Source: Paraflavitalea devenefica
GTDB lineage: Bacteria; Bacteroidota; Bacteroidia; Chitinophagales; Chitinophagaceae
Assembly (NCBI RefSeq): GCF_011759375.1
Contig: NZ_JAARML010000005.1
Location: 372,001 to 436,000 of the forward strand
Direction of reading: 5' to 3'
DNA length: 64,000 nucleotides
Shown: positions 19,801 through 28,841 of the stretch, in pieces
How the letters are laid out: every line of letters begins with the position of its first letter
Numbering within the stretch: position 1 is the first letter of the stretch
Made by a program: the position numbers and the translations under genes
The notes under the pieces: generated by a model
Told to the model about the DNA's origin: nothing
The model's database searches: none
What the model saw: only the letters and a program-made list of their open reading frames with translations

Positions 19801-22674
19801 ATTCAACAGGCTTGAGTCGAGTGGTAAAACAGCCACCACGTCTTTAGCCTCGTCATTATCTTCCAGGATGCCGGTAACCAGGCCCGGATCATGGATCTGG
19901 TCCCACTGAAATTTATATAGGGAAACAGTGGGAGAATCGGAGTAATCCATCAGGTTACTGGTGGAACCCCTCGGTACGTCAATGGTTTCATCAAAGAGGT
20001 GGACAAGGTTGAAGGTGCCATGGCCGATTTCATGCGCAATGGTCCTTCTCAGTTTTTGCTGGTCATTGCCAATGGCGCCGGTGAAAATATACCCAAACTG
20101 GTTGCCTCTTGGCATATCACCAGCTACAGTAGCTTCGTCTTTTGCCTGGTTGAGAATAAACAAGTACAGTTTATCCTTTATGAAGTCGCGCTCTGATTTG
20201 AAAGTCCTGATCAGCGACTTCATTTCTGAACTATACTTGGTGAGCAGATTACTGCCCGAAACATCGAGAACGCCATCCGGATGGGTATCCCATGCAGTGG
20301 AAGTCAGTTTGGGCTGGATGGAAACTTTATAACTGACGTTCACTTTTCCATATACCTCATTCAGGTACTGTTGAATGCCAGCTATATCCGTGATGCTGTC
20401 CTGAACAGGGATCAACACTACTTCCTTCATGATGTTCTCATAAGAAGGCAATTTGAGTTTACCCAGTGTTATATAACCTCCTGCCTGTGGATAAACGGCA
20501 AACAATTCCTGGGCATCACCGGCCGGCCCTCCTACAATGGTTACCTCATATTCACCAGCTACCGATGTTTTGGCAGGGGTGAATACAATGCCTTTACCGG
20601 TTACAAATTTTACACTATCGGCCTTATAATTTTGATCGGTAATATCAATTTTTGCAATGACCTTATCAGGTTTGCCGGGAGCCAATGCCTTGCTGGATAC
20701 GTAGTAGGGGGTGTTGCTGACACTGTCCGTGAGTTTTTCATATTCACGGGCAATAATTAAATTATTGGCAAATCTTTGTTGCCAGCCATCAAATCCATAT
20801 ACCTGTGATGGATGCGGCTTAAAGGCAACTTTTGCCTTACTCAGGTCTATCTTATTGAGCCTGGCTGGGTCCATGCCCGGCAAGCCTCCGCTTTTACCTA
20901 CTTTGGTAACATTGCCGTTTTTGTCAACATTGTAGATATTGCCGTTAACGTCTTTTATGGTGTAGGGCAGCGTGACGTTGGCCAGGGTATCTCTACCACC
21001 ATCGGGCCTGAGTATGACAATGCTGGTTACTCCGTTGACGATTGGCAGAACGGGTTGTATACTGGTTGCAGAAGCAATCTCATAATTGGTAATATGGTCT
21101 GTTTCGCCATCACCTGTTATTACATCGCCCACATCATTACCTCCGCTTTGTGCATCCCTTTGCTCCTTCCACCATTCCTGCAGATCACGGCTTACAAAAT
21201 GCACTTCGCCCTGTGATACCATACCGGCATCATCAATATAAATGTTGTTGAACTTTACGGCGAAGACCAGCCCGCCGAGGAAGGGGAGACTTATTTCCCC
21301 TTTACCGGAGAACCAGCCGGCCTGGGTGGATACAATGCTATCAGTGGCCCTGATCTCGAAATCGCGATAAGTAATTACGGCGCCCGGTTGCAGGCTGATC
21401 ATGGGGCGGTTATTATTGCTAACCGGTACATCCGTCACATTATTACATTCAACGGGGATGATCTTTTTAGTACGGAAATAACGCACGTCCGAATACATGC
21501 CATAACTGCCATTCTTCCGGCCCTGTATGCGGCACTCATATTCTGTATCGGGTTGAAGATCGAACACGCGCAGCGTATCGGCTTCTGTTTCTGAGGTGAA
21601 CCAGTTATAACCGCTGCCGCTTTTCTTATAATACACCTTATACCCGTCGAACTTCACAGGATCTTTGGTCCACCACATCTTTCCTTTGCGTTCAGTTTCG
21701 CCAATGGCATTCAGGCTTAGTACGCTGTCAAGACTTCCATAGGGATTGGCGCCCGGGCCGCCCCAGGTGAAAGTGCATACTTCGCTAAAGCCATTGTTCC
21801 TGAACAGATCAGCTCCATTGATGTCTACCGCCTGCACGCGCCACACATATTCAAAAGTGTCCCGGAACAGGACAGGGGTGGGTAGCAGGTCGAAGAAGGT
21901 TTGGTTCAACGGCGTACTGTCTACATAAATAGGCGGCAGGCTATTGGCTATATCATTGGGGTTGGTACCGCGCGGATTGATCTCATACAGGAAATACCGG
22001 TAATAGGTACTGTTGCCCGAATTGATAGAGGCGGTATTGCGCGGCATCCAGGAAAAACGGATGAGTGATGAATACTGGGGTTGTATTTTGGACCCGCAGG
22101 CAGGCAGGTTCAACAGGGGAGGCTCATTTTTGGCCAGGAAATAAAAGCCATACCCGTCATTGCTTACCTGTACATCCTGCCGGTAATAGTCAAAAGCCGC
22201 GAAACCAATCTCATAAAACCCTTCGGGAAGGGCACGGTTTTGCTCATACAAGTCCCGGCTATAGCCAACAAAATCGAGGTTTTCCGATTTGAGGTAGGGT
22301 TCCAGCGTGGCCCCGGCAAATACCTGTGCTACGTTGGGCGACAAGGTGATGGCGGTGGGATTAAAGCTGGGACTGGTTTGCATGATCATCCGCCCGTTTA
22401 GTTTGACTGTAAGGCGTAACCGTACCTGGTAGGTCGTTTGTGTGGCATCCCTGTTCACCAGGATACACTGCAGCTTATCATTCCCATTCACGGCATAATC
22501 GGCCAGGTATACAGAATAGGGGGGCAATATCCTGGTGGTAGACTGTACCGGGAAAATGGTTTGCGCCTGTGCCGCAAGCGTACACAGCAGCATGACTGCT
22601 ACCAACAGAAAGTTGTTTTTTACTGTCAACGGGCCGGCAACAAACGAAACGAACCGGTGAAAATGCCTGTACAT
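16831..22674 (-). CDS. TANFOR-domain giant exported protein with zincin motif and nuclease-like C-terminal tip
   Basis: A 1,947-residue protein. The frame is open to 22734, overlapping the upstream gene, but the ATG at 22674 avoids the overlap and gives a signal peptide ending LAAQAQ (about residue 38). Residues 39-190 match the TANFOR-type N-terminus as I remember it (FPVQSTTRILPPYSVYLADY, then DYYRQDVQVSN), followed by fibronectin-like segments at about 190-410. HEIGHGTFNLVH at 881-892 is a zincin HExxH motif with a third His. Near the C-terminus E1807 (KLFEAD), D1856 (IMDVV) and E1879-T-K1881 (YVETKID) have the order and spacing of a PD-(D/E)XK nuclease core. There is no T9SS sorting domain. 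The length, modular build and variable-looking tip resemble a polymorphic toxin; the following gene would be the immunity gene. Enzymatic activity is untested. Confidence 0.75.
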   Translation of the reverse strand: MYRHFHRFVSFVAGPLTVKNNFLLVAVMLLCTLAAQAQTIFPVQSTTRILPPYSVYLADYAVNGNDKLQCILVNRDATQTTYQVRLRLTVKLNGRMIMQTSPSFNPTAITLSPNVAQVFAGATLEPYLKSENLDFVGYSRDLYEQNRALPEGFYEIGFAAFDYYRQDVQVSNDGYGFYFLAKNEPPLLNLPACGSKIQPQYSSLIRFSWMPRNTASINSGNSTYYRYFLYEINPRGTNPNDIANSLPPIYVDSTPLNQTFFDLLPTPVLFRDTFEYVWRVQAVDINGADLFRNNGFSEVCTFTWGGPGANPYGSLDSVLSLNAIGETERKGKMWWTKDPVKFDGYKVYYKKSGSGYNWFTSETEADTLRVFDLQPDTEYECRIQGRKNGSYGMYSDVRYFRTKKIIPVECNNVTDVPVSNNNRPMISLQPGAVITYRDFEIRATDSIVSTQAGWFSGKGEISLPFLGGLVFAVKFNNIYIDDAGMVSQGEVHFVSRDLQEWWKEQRDAQSGGNDVGDVITGDGETDHITNYEIASATSIQPVLPIVNGVTSIVILRPDGGRDTLANVTLPYTIKDVNGNIYNVDKNGNVTKVGKSGGLPGMDPARLNKIDLSKAKVAFKPHPSQVYGFDGWQQRFANNLIIAREYEKLTDSVSNTPYYVSSKALAPGKPDKVIAKIDITDQNYKADSVKFVTGKGIVFTPAKTSVAGEYEVTIVGGPAGDAQELFAVYPQAGGYITLGKLKLPSYENIMKEVVLIPVQDSITDIAGIQQYLNEVYGKVNVSYKVSIQPKLTSTAWDTHPDGVLDVSGSNLLTKYSSEMKSLIRTFKSERDFIKDKLYLFILNQAKDEATVAGDMPRGNQFGYIFTGAIGNDQQKLRRTIAHEIGHGTFNLVHLFDETIDVPRGSTSNLMDYSDSPTVSLYKFQWDQIHDPGLVTGILEDNDEAKDVVAVLPLDSSLLNNDKKYFTFITPGGQRIYLEKSKLSYPYFYYGLCDWDNNKRLFGTLNGFTYEEEGKKTEYAAQFDGANNFTGYISGSTPFNYIKPTDNTREGFLFYLLKSKNDDQVPQLGAHVVKFELKNGLQLADYEKGSSVKAITVFDFAPRLFDNNSASAVARQERPFKPSVFMTGKCNDLPVDILESIIHNSEKPEIVYLLSIAYARKHYPEHFNAFSHPCWYRRWKQGINYPVSNFCISKMLGGYKSLFEHELIATPSLEELGDNNPYEFYKYFYTKLLAHLETRVAQTRNFPNTYQYATVTTSQIFDYLYFASEQDIQGLPMNTRMDFIKVLSQYTLYGLYGSMSGAIGLKTEQEELAFKLLKNTPSQELGTLIDRMAKEFARNTNETVLKRLCADFSGFDNPHPVDAGFAGWTNFITWLFEAIKANKPCPDCLVAEKFGLRITNKEVFKFYPGFLKGLVGGGNSYFKSFNGDGTKVNLQHKKISFSANPTGTLRVNVTEQAESFKAVDPYEWVLVEFRDYFRLNSNLAFQKGQKIRLPAIMVYALVNEENNRRIARGVELTFDVIQIAVGAYEIKLAIQGASALGKIGGIAKGIMDMGIGVADIVINDVLYTKLVQTKQGQRILEAWTYIQLGYGLASMSVELNAQALRLRNEVNTARAQGYLENEGGTQQTLTAQEQTALDDVARSSENAARTAYSPSAVQTAVNNLKTGKLANAARTVAFLEAAPDDAVRMAIATELNSFDPATIINLERSLANNTALGNSTRAAALRAAFYTDPAWLQIYRMSQQEATFGMKYWLINETTKPDGKIKLPLALESEIEEISITFRDDRGNLSTTTIKDKGKGPSPLGKLFEADYISRAEDAFRTGNFAIVPELQAFYNQNYRLTVRQVQVNIPDAKPIMDVVLFRRNALTGAADITQPAIYVETKIDLSTNYTPPQNTFINSSYWGANAPAIPVLPYGQPSASLQGLSIRIGDIYKVTMMDGHIELLKVPR

Positions 22675-22714
22675 ACGCAAAAGGTTAAGGTTTGGGTTTT
22701 GATACCTGTTTTTA

Positions 22715-24544
22715 TTACCTGAAATTGAACACATAGCCTACATTGACAGTCATTTCACGAACGCTCTTTTTCAGTAAACTGTTCTTAAAACGGGTTGTAT
22801 AATTCAAACTGAAGGAGGCGCTATGGCCTGTAATCAGTTTCATCTTTTCTTTAACGGGCTTACCGGCCGGCGGCGTGAGGCCAGCCGTTGCCAAAGATTG
22901 CCTGGCAGCCGGTGTTGTTTTCTTGGCCGGGTCTCCTTTTTTCACGGGGGAAAATTGAAGTCCCCACCGCAGGTTCAATACATCATTATTCACGATGCCA
23001 TTGTTCATGGATTTATTATAAGCAAATGCCACCGTGTTCCTGATCATCTTTTTGAACAATTCATTATTGAGGCTAAATGTGGGACCCATGAATACGGTAT
23101 TGGTGCCTGCTGCGGTATTTTTATTGTAGCTGAAACCGGTAGAAAGATTGATATTCTTCTCCGTAATGGACAATGTCCAACTGAGGTTACCTGAATAGAA
23201 ATCCGATAAATTTTGTTTCCCGGTTTCTGTGCTCTCATCATTGGCCCGCTGGTAGGAGGCATTGAACATAAGCCCATGGCGATAGCGGCGATTACCAAAA
23301 TTATAGCCGGCCATTCCATTAAAAGTCTGGTTTACCTGGTAAAAATTGAGGGTGTCAAACGTATTCTGGTAAAAAGGATCTGCCTGTGGCCGCACGTTGG
23401 TGTAGGTGGAGAAATTGGAATAAGTGCCTGCGATGTTCCATTTTTCATTGGGGATCACATTCACATTCATATTGCCTACAAAACGTTTGGTGGTAGATGT
23501 TTTCTGTTTATCCAGGTTATCGCGCTGCACCCCTATATTCCCGGAAAAATTCACTTTACCCCTCAGCAGGCGCACGCTGGGCATGATGGTATAATTTTCC
23601 AGGTCACTGTTAAAATAATAAGCGCCCAGTGTCTGGTATTCAGGCGCCACCCTTTCATATTTAAGCTGGATAGCATAATTATTGCCGGTGTAGCCAATGC
23701 CCACATTGGCCGCGTCAAAAAAGCGGGTGGTATTGCGTGTTTTGATATACCGGGCCAGCAGGCTGTAGTTCTTGGATATCTTTTTGGCGGTGTCGCTGCG
23801 GAGATCGCCGGTGAGGCCCGAAATAGCATACTCCACATCCATAAACATACGTTTGCCGATCTTCTTTTTACCACTCAGGCCTATGACCACATTTTCCTTG
23901 GGTGTAATGTTGCCACCGGATGGAATAAAAGGGATCGAGTTAGGATCATCTTTAGCTTTGAAAAAGATAACGTCAATGGCCTGCCCGTTCGACTCATAGC
24001 CGGCCTTCACTCCAAAGCCGGTGCGTTTAAAGGAAGCCGTCGTATTGGTAGATGCGGTCCGGGCATCGGTATAGGGGATCGCTTCCTTTAAAGTTCCATA
24101 CATTCCCATCAGCCGCCATTTCTTGGGTGTAAGCTCCAGGCCAAAGCCTTTGAACTGATGGCCGGCAAGGGTATAACTGGAAAAGGTCATATTGCTGGTG
24201 CCTACATGTGTTTTGATCCATTTATACTTGGGCGAAAAGCGTATGCGGTTGAAAGGCTGCGTATATCCCAGCCTGGCATTCGTATAAGAAAAGCTGAAAG
24301 GAACATCCAGTCCAAACAAGTTGATGTTGATATTGCTGTTGGCATACCAGTTGAACGGGTCGCGCCTGTTGGCAACGCCATTGGCAGTATAGCTGATGGT
24401 ATTGAGGCTGAATGAACCGTTCAGCTTAATGCCTTTTTTAAAACTGAAAGCCCGCACTTTACTTTCCACGGCATCCAGGTCCTGTGCCGTGCCGGTAACG
24501 GCGCAACAAAAGCTGATCAGTATTATGGCAAAATGCTTGTTCAT
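22715..24544 (-). CDS. outer-membrane beta-barrel protein, TANFOR cluster
   Basis: A 609-residue protein with a signal peptide (MNKHFAIILISFCCAVTGTAQ). The remainder is a run of alternating amphipathic strands with aromatic ends (NININLFGLDVPFSFSYTNA, MFMDVEYAISGL, YAIQLKYERV, YNFGNRRYRHGLMFNASYQ) and ends NVGYVFNFR, as expected of an outer-membrane barrel. There is no plug or TonB box, so it is not a TonB-dependent receptor, and it is longer than the roughly 300-residue PorP/SprF proteins. It lies between the SprB-repeat gene (34 bases upstream) and the TANFOR gene (40 bases downstream). It may be the outer-membrane anchor or channel for the cluster's exported proteins; this is inferred from context. 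Confidence 0.75.
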   Translation of the reverse strand: MNKHFAIILISFCCAVTGTAQDLDAVESKVRAFSFKKGIKLNGSFSLNTISYTANGVANRRDPFNWYANSNININLFGLDVPFSFSYTNARLGYTQPFNRIRFSPKYKWIKTHVGTSNMTFSSYTLAGHQFKGFGLELTPKKWRLMGMYGTLKEAIPYTDARTASTNTTASFKRTGFGVKAGYESNGQAIDVIFFKAKDDPNSIPFIPSGGNITPKENVVIGLSGKKKIGKRMFMDVEYAISGLTGDLRSDTAKKISKNYSLLARYIKTRNTTRFFDAANVGIGYTGNNYAIQLKYERVAPEYQTLGAYYFNSDLENYTIMPSVRLLRGKVNFSGNIGVQRDNLDKQKTSTTKRFVGNMNVNVIPNEKWNIAGTYSNFSTYTNVRPQADPFYQNTFDTLNFYQVNQTFNGMAGYNFGNRRYRHGLMFNASYQRANDESTETGKQNLSDFYSGNLSWTLSITEKNINLSTGFSYNKNTAAGTNTVFMGPTFSLNNELFKKMIRNTVAFAYNKSMNNGIVNNDVLNLRWGLQFSPVKKGDPAKKTTPAARQSLATAGLTPPAGKPVKEKMKLITGHSASFSLNYTTRFKNSLLKKSVREMTVNVGYVFNFR

Positions 24545-24578
24545 TGACTGGTTATGATATCCGGGATAAAGGAGTTCG

Positions 24579-27500
24579 TTATTGTTTAATAATTAAAAGA
24601 TCCCTTGCGTCATTATCAGTCAATATCTTCAGGAAATAGGTGCCGGCCGGCAAGGTGCCGTTGTTGTTCAGGTTGATCGTTTCCATAACCTCTTTTACGG
24701 AATTCCAGTGCCGGTAATACAGCAGCGTTCCGGTAATTGTTCTCACATACACATCCAGTCGTTGCTGGCGGAATAGTTTAACCTGCAGCGAGAACTGTCC
24801 TGTATTGGGATTGGGCATTACCAGCACGGTATCAATCCCCACTATATTGGGATTGTTGTACACAATGGTAGAATCGAATGGCTTGATCTGCACATTCTTT
24901 GTCATCGGGAGGTCGCACCCGCCAAAATATGGCGTCATCTTAATGGCAAAAGAGCCGGCGCTGTTAAACCTGATGCGTGGCGAGAACTGGTTATCATCTA
25001 CCACAACTGTTCCCGGGGCAAATTCCCACTTCACGGAGTCGGGTCTGGGACTGCATACTTCTTTTGCCACCACCGTATCAAAGGCATTTTGCTTGCTCGA
25101 TACGAGGAAGTTGACATAGGTATTACTCATATTCCTGGTAACCACCGGTACGGTCATTGTATCGGTACAATTATTAGCGTCTTTTACCTTGACGAGGTAA
25201 TTGCCCGCAGTAAGGTTGCTGAACTCAACGGAAGGCTGATAACTGGTGCCATTGTTAATAGAATAAGTATACGGCGACACACCTCCGCTGACGGCAAATG
25301 TGATCCGGCCGTCAGATGAGCCGATGCAGATCGGTCTGGCCGACACGTTGGTCTGTATTTTATAGGGTTGCGTCAATAATATGACGGAGTCTTTACGGCA
25401 GCCCAGTGAATCAGCTACCCGCACCCTATACACGCCTGCCATGAGCGAAGACACAGCAGAAGTACTGGCGCTTACGCCGGTCCAGGTGTAGGTGTACGGT
25501 GTTACTTTATTGATACCCGAAGTAACAGTTACCGCAATAGACCCGGTATTGGCATTGAAACAGGTGATATCCTGTTTGGTAACAGCCAATACAGGGCCTG
25601 TACTCTTGTAAGTAAGCAGCCTGGTGGTAACGCGTGTACAACCGTTGGCATCTTTTACGGTAACGGTGTATTGTCCCCAGGGCAGATTATTGAATACAGG
25701 ACTGCTCTGGTAATTTTCCCACCAGCCACCGGTAGTACCGGTCCTTACTACCTTATACTGGTAAGGCGGGACACCACCTGATGCTGTAATGGTAATATTA
25801 CCGCTGCTGTCAGTAGAGCAGATCGCATTGGTGTACGTAGTATTGGCTGTGATGACCGATGCCGGCTGGGTAAGTGTTACATTTTGGGATACAACACATC
25901 CCCGGCCATCTTTTACGTAAACAGTTTTGGCGCCGGCCCCCAGACTGTCAAATACATTGCTGGTTTGCCAGGGACCGTTGGGACTGAGCGCATATTCATA
26001 ACCTGCGTAATTACCGCCATTGCCTCCTGTTGCATTCACCGTGATCCTGCCATTTAAATTGCCATAGCAGGAAACATGATAGCCATTATAATTCAGGAGG
26101 GTAATGGTGAAAGACAGGGCCGATGGCGGACTGGTAATGGTAACCGGATCAGGATGTACCAGCTCACAGCCGAGTGAATCCCTCACCTTCACCGTATAAG
26201 TACCCGGGCCAAAGGCATAAGTCTGCGGGTTGTAGGGCGTGGGCGATCCGCCGGAAGGTGTAAAGATATAGGTATAAGCGCCATAGCCGCCCGCTGCTAC
26301 TGGTACAATACTGCCGGCGCCATTCAGGCATTTAATGTCGGTGACCATTACATTGGAAAGGATGAGGTCATAATCAGGTTCCCGCACAACCAATTCTCCT
26401 GAGTAGCTATTACATTGTTGCGCATCTACTGTCTTCAACCTGAATGTGCCGGCATGCAGGTTGGTAAGGGAAGCGCCACTGCCCTGGCCATTGGCCGTAT
26501 AATCGAACCAGGAATCATTCAGTTTCTGCTGCCAGGTATAACTGAAGCTGCCGGTACCGCCTGTGATGGCATTTAAAGTGATCGCACCATTGTTATTGCC
26601 TTTACAAATGGCATGTTGTATAGTGAAGGTATATTGTACATCATTGGGTTGTGTTACCGTAACCGGTGTGGACCAGATCATACTATCGGTACAATTGAGG
26701 TCGGCATTCTTTACATACGCCGTATACGTCCCGGCTGGTATATTCACGAAACTTCCCGAAGCTGAAAAGAATGTTTCCAGCGAGGTGCTGTTAACAAGGT
26801 AAAAACGGTAAGCCGACTGGCCTCCTGTGGCTGTAAACTGCAACTGGCCATTACCGGCTCCATAGCATGTAATGGGCGTATTACTTACCAGTGATAGGGC
26901 AAGCGGCGTCACATTATTAATATCGAAACTGTATTGGTAACCTGCACAGCCTGTACGTTCCGCATCAAGGATACTTAATACATAATTACCGGCTATCAGT
27001 TGTGGTACTTCCCATACCGTATCGCGGGTGTCATTGTGCGATGCTATGGTGACGCCATAACTGGTAAGTAAATAATTATATACACCTCCTCCGCGACGGG
27101 CTGTTACGGACAGTTTTCCATTGATGGGCGATACACAGGTAGGCTGGCTCACGATTGGTGTAGCATCTACCCTGGTGGGCTCGCCGATCACAATTAGTTC
27201 TGCAGATGACTGGTTACAGAAATCTGTCACTTTTACCTGGTAGTTGCCGGGAGCCAGTGAAGTGAACTGACCGGTATAGTTGATCGAAGTAGCGGAGGTA
27301 AGGGTATTGGTTATTGAATAAGTGAGGGATGACCGGTTACCTCCCGTACTGGAAAGGTTTACATAGCCGTCCTGTGCACCAAAGCAGGATACCGTTCGGC
27401 TATAGGCATCTACCCCCAGTTTAACCGGCGGGAAAGAGTCAATTTTTATGTTCTGGTAAGCATAACAGGCGCCATAACCCCCGCCCGGGTTAGCCACTAT

Positions 27501-28799
27501 GAGGGTGTACTCACCGGCAGGCAGGTTGGTCAGGTTGAGCGAAGTGCCGCTGAAGTTGCCCGATCTGACGCTAAAGCCAATACAGTTTTGATTGGCAGGA
27601 TCGCAGTACGTGGAAACGTTGTCAAAACCCGCATTAAGTATATAGGAATAAGCTCCAACGCCAGCTATGTTGGCCAGGGAGATGGAACCCGTAGCGCTGC
27701 CGGGACAGGAGGGCAGGGATAAAGGGACTTCCGGCAGGGAAGGCGGCGGCCCCGCAACGCTTATTGACATAACATCCGACCAATACGATTCTACCTCATT
27801 GTAGGCTTTTACCCGGAAGTAAACGGTTTTTGTAGTGCCGTCATGTACGTTCTGGAAAACGTCGGCCATTGGATTGAATACAATGGAATCTGCATAGGGC
27901 GAATTATACGGCAGCGTATTGGTAAGCGGATGCCAGGTGCCATGGATAATAACAGGTGGGAGGTTACAACAGTTGGAAGACTCCCATACCCATATTAATC
28001 CCCAGTTGCCCCATTGGTCATAACCATAAGTTTCTATCCAGCGGCCGCAGCCCATCATGGGGTCGGGTGGGCCGCAATACTCGGGGTTGGGCTCCGTCCA
28101 GAATTCATTTGAAACAAGGTATTCCCATTTGTATTTGATGCCGGCCTGGTTGAAGTTGTTGTTCTTCGTCTTTAACGTTAATAGCTGGTTGGGACAAATG
28201 TTTAACCCAAGCTGATCGGCATTCTTTAATACCGGCATATCCGGGCGCAGAATGGAATAACGTACCTGGAGGTCAACCCAGGAGGTAGGACCATTATAAT
28301 TGTTCATTCTCGGCAAAGCAGTGAATACGCCTGGCTGAATATTGGTGAAGTCGAAAGTAAAGACCTGTTCCATATCCCACAGGTCGGGATGCTTGAAGGA
28401 AACGTCGCTGGTGCCCTGTGAGGTACAGTTGTCGCTTCCGTCTTTGCGTTCATGGTGAGTGCCCAGCCTGATCCTGAACTGGCGGGGAGCGTTAACGTCA
28501 ACTAAAAATGTATACAAGGTATAGTTCGGATATACTACCGAGTTGGCATTGGAAGTAAGGCAGGAATACAGTAGGTTATACCACTGATCGCTGCCATAAT
28601 AACTTTCCCGGAACAGCCGGTAACGGGCGCCATTACTGTTGCCATCCCAATAGTTGTTGCCATAGGCCACCACCTTCAGTTCAATCTGATAGGAGGTTTG
28701 CGACCAGGCCTGGCCGGACAGAAATAAGATACATAACAGGATGGCTGTAGTATAAAGGTTCTTTGACCGGAGGCTGGCTGGCCTGATAGTACTAAACAT
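24579..28799 (-). CDS. SprB-repeat surface protein with T9SS type A sorting domain
   Basis: A 1,406-residue surface protein, first gene of the six-gene cluster. The frame is open to 28844 but the ATG at 28799 (MFSTIRPASLRSKNLYTT) leads directly into the signal peptide ending QAWSQ. The N-terminal 350 residues form a distinct domain with several WxxxP and Cys-rich segments. About nine SprB-type repeats then follow, each of the form C-x-G-x-x-x-G-x-I-x-x-x-x-x-G-G ... Y-x-Y (for example ITCYGAGNGQLQFTATGG, VSCYGNLNGRITVNATGG). The last 80 residues are a type A sorting domain (VMPNPNTGQFSLQV ... PAGTYFLKIL). SprB repeats occur in the mobile gliding adhesin of Flavobacterium, so an adhesive surface role is likely. 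Export is by T9SS, whose core genes are not in this window. Confidence 0.88.
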   Translation of the reverse strand: MFSTIRPASLRSKNLYTTAILLCILFLSGQAWSQTSYQIELKVVAYGNNYWDGNSNGARYRLFRESYYGSDQWYNLLYSCLTSNANSVVYPNYTLYTFLVDVNAPRQFRIRLGTHHERKDGSDNCTSQGTSDVSFKHPDLWDMEQVFTFDFTNIQPGVFTALPRMNNYNGPTSWVDLQVRYSILRPDMPVLKNADQLGLNICPNQLLTLKTKNNNFNQAGIKYKWEYLVSNEFWTEPNPEYCGPPDPMMGCGRWIETYGYDQWGNWGLIWVWESSNCCNLPPVIIHGTWHPLTNTLPYNSPYADSIVFNPMADVFQNVHDGTTKTVYFRVKAYNEVESYWSDVMSISVAGPPPSLPEVPLSLPSCPGSATGSISLANIAGVGAYSYILNAGFDNVSTYCDPANQNCIGFSVRSGNFSGTSLNLTNLPAGEYTLIVANPGGGYGACYAYQNIKIDSFPPVKLGVDAYSRTVSCFGAQDGYVNLSSTGGNRSSLTYSITNTLTSATSINYTGQFTSLAPGNYQVKVTDFCNQSSAELIVIGEPTRVDATPIVSQPTCVSPINGKLSVTARRGGGVYNYLLTSYGVTIASHNDTRDTVWEVPQLIAGNYVLSILDAERTGCAGYQYSFDINNVTPLALSLVSNTPITCYGAGNGQLQFTATGGQSAYRFYLVNSTSLETFFSASGSFVNIPAGTYTAYVKNADLNCTDSMIWSTPVTVTQPNDVQYTFTIQHAICKGNNNGAITLNAITGGTGSFSYTWQQKLNDSWFDYTANGQGSGASLTNLHAGTFRLKTVDAQQCNSYSGELVVREPDYDLILSNVMVTDIKCLNGAGSIVPVAAGGYGAYTYIFTPSGGSPTPYNPQTYAFGPGTYTVKVRDSLGCELVHPDPVTITSPPSALSFTITLLNYNGYHVSCYGNLNGRITVNATGGNGGNYAGYEYALSPNGPWQTSNVFDSLGAGAKTVYVKDGRGCVVSQNVTLTQPASVITANTTYTNAICSTDSSGNITITASGGVPPYQYKVVRTGTTGGWWENYQSSPVFNNLPWGQYTVTVKDANGCTRVTTRLLTYKSTGPVLAVTKQDITCFNANTGSIAVTVTSGINKVTPYTYTWTGVSASTSAVSSLMAGVYRVRVADSLGCRKDSVILLTQPYKIQTNVSARPICIGSSDGRITFAVSGGVSPYTYSINNGTSYQPSVEFSNLTAGNYLVKVKDANNCTDTMTVPVVTRNMSNTYVNFLVSSKQNAFDTVVAKEVCSPRPDSVKWEFAPGTVVVDDNQFSPRIRFNSAGSFAIKMTPYFGGCDLPMTKNVQIKPFDSTIVYNNPNIVGIDTVLVMPNPNTGQFSLQVKLFRQQRLDVYVRTITGTLLYYRHWNSVKEVMETINLNNNGTLPAGTYFLKILTDNDARDLLIIKQ

Positions 28800-28824
28800 A
28801 AGACGGGTTTGTTTGGGGGTTAAA

Positions 28825-28841
28825 GCATTGCATGGCAATGC
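28825..28841. promoter_or_regulatory. hyphenated palindrome in the leader of the SprB/TANFOR cluster
   Basis: Perfect 7-bp inverted repeat GCATTGC-ATG-GCAATGC, 26 bases upstream of the cluster's first ATG. It could be an operator or an RNA hairpin. Several repeats of this size are expected by chance in 64 kb, so support is weak. Confidence 0.25.

Noticed and set aside
22675..22734. Upstream extension of the TANFOR gene to 22734
   Set aside because: Overlaps the upstream barrel gene and adds 20 polar residues before the signal peptide; the ATG at 22674 fits better.
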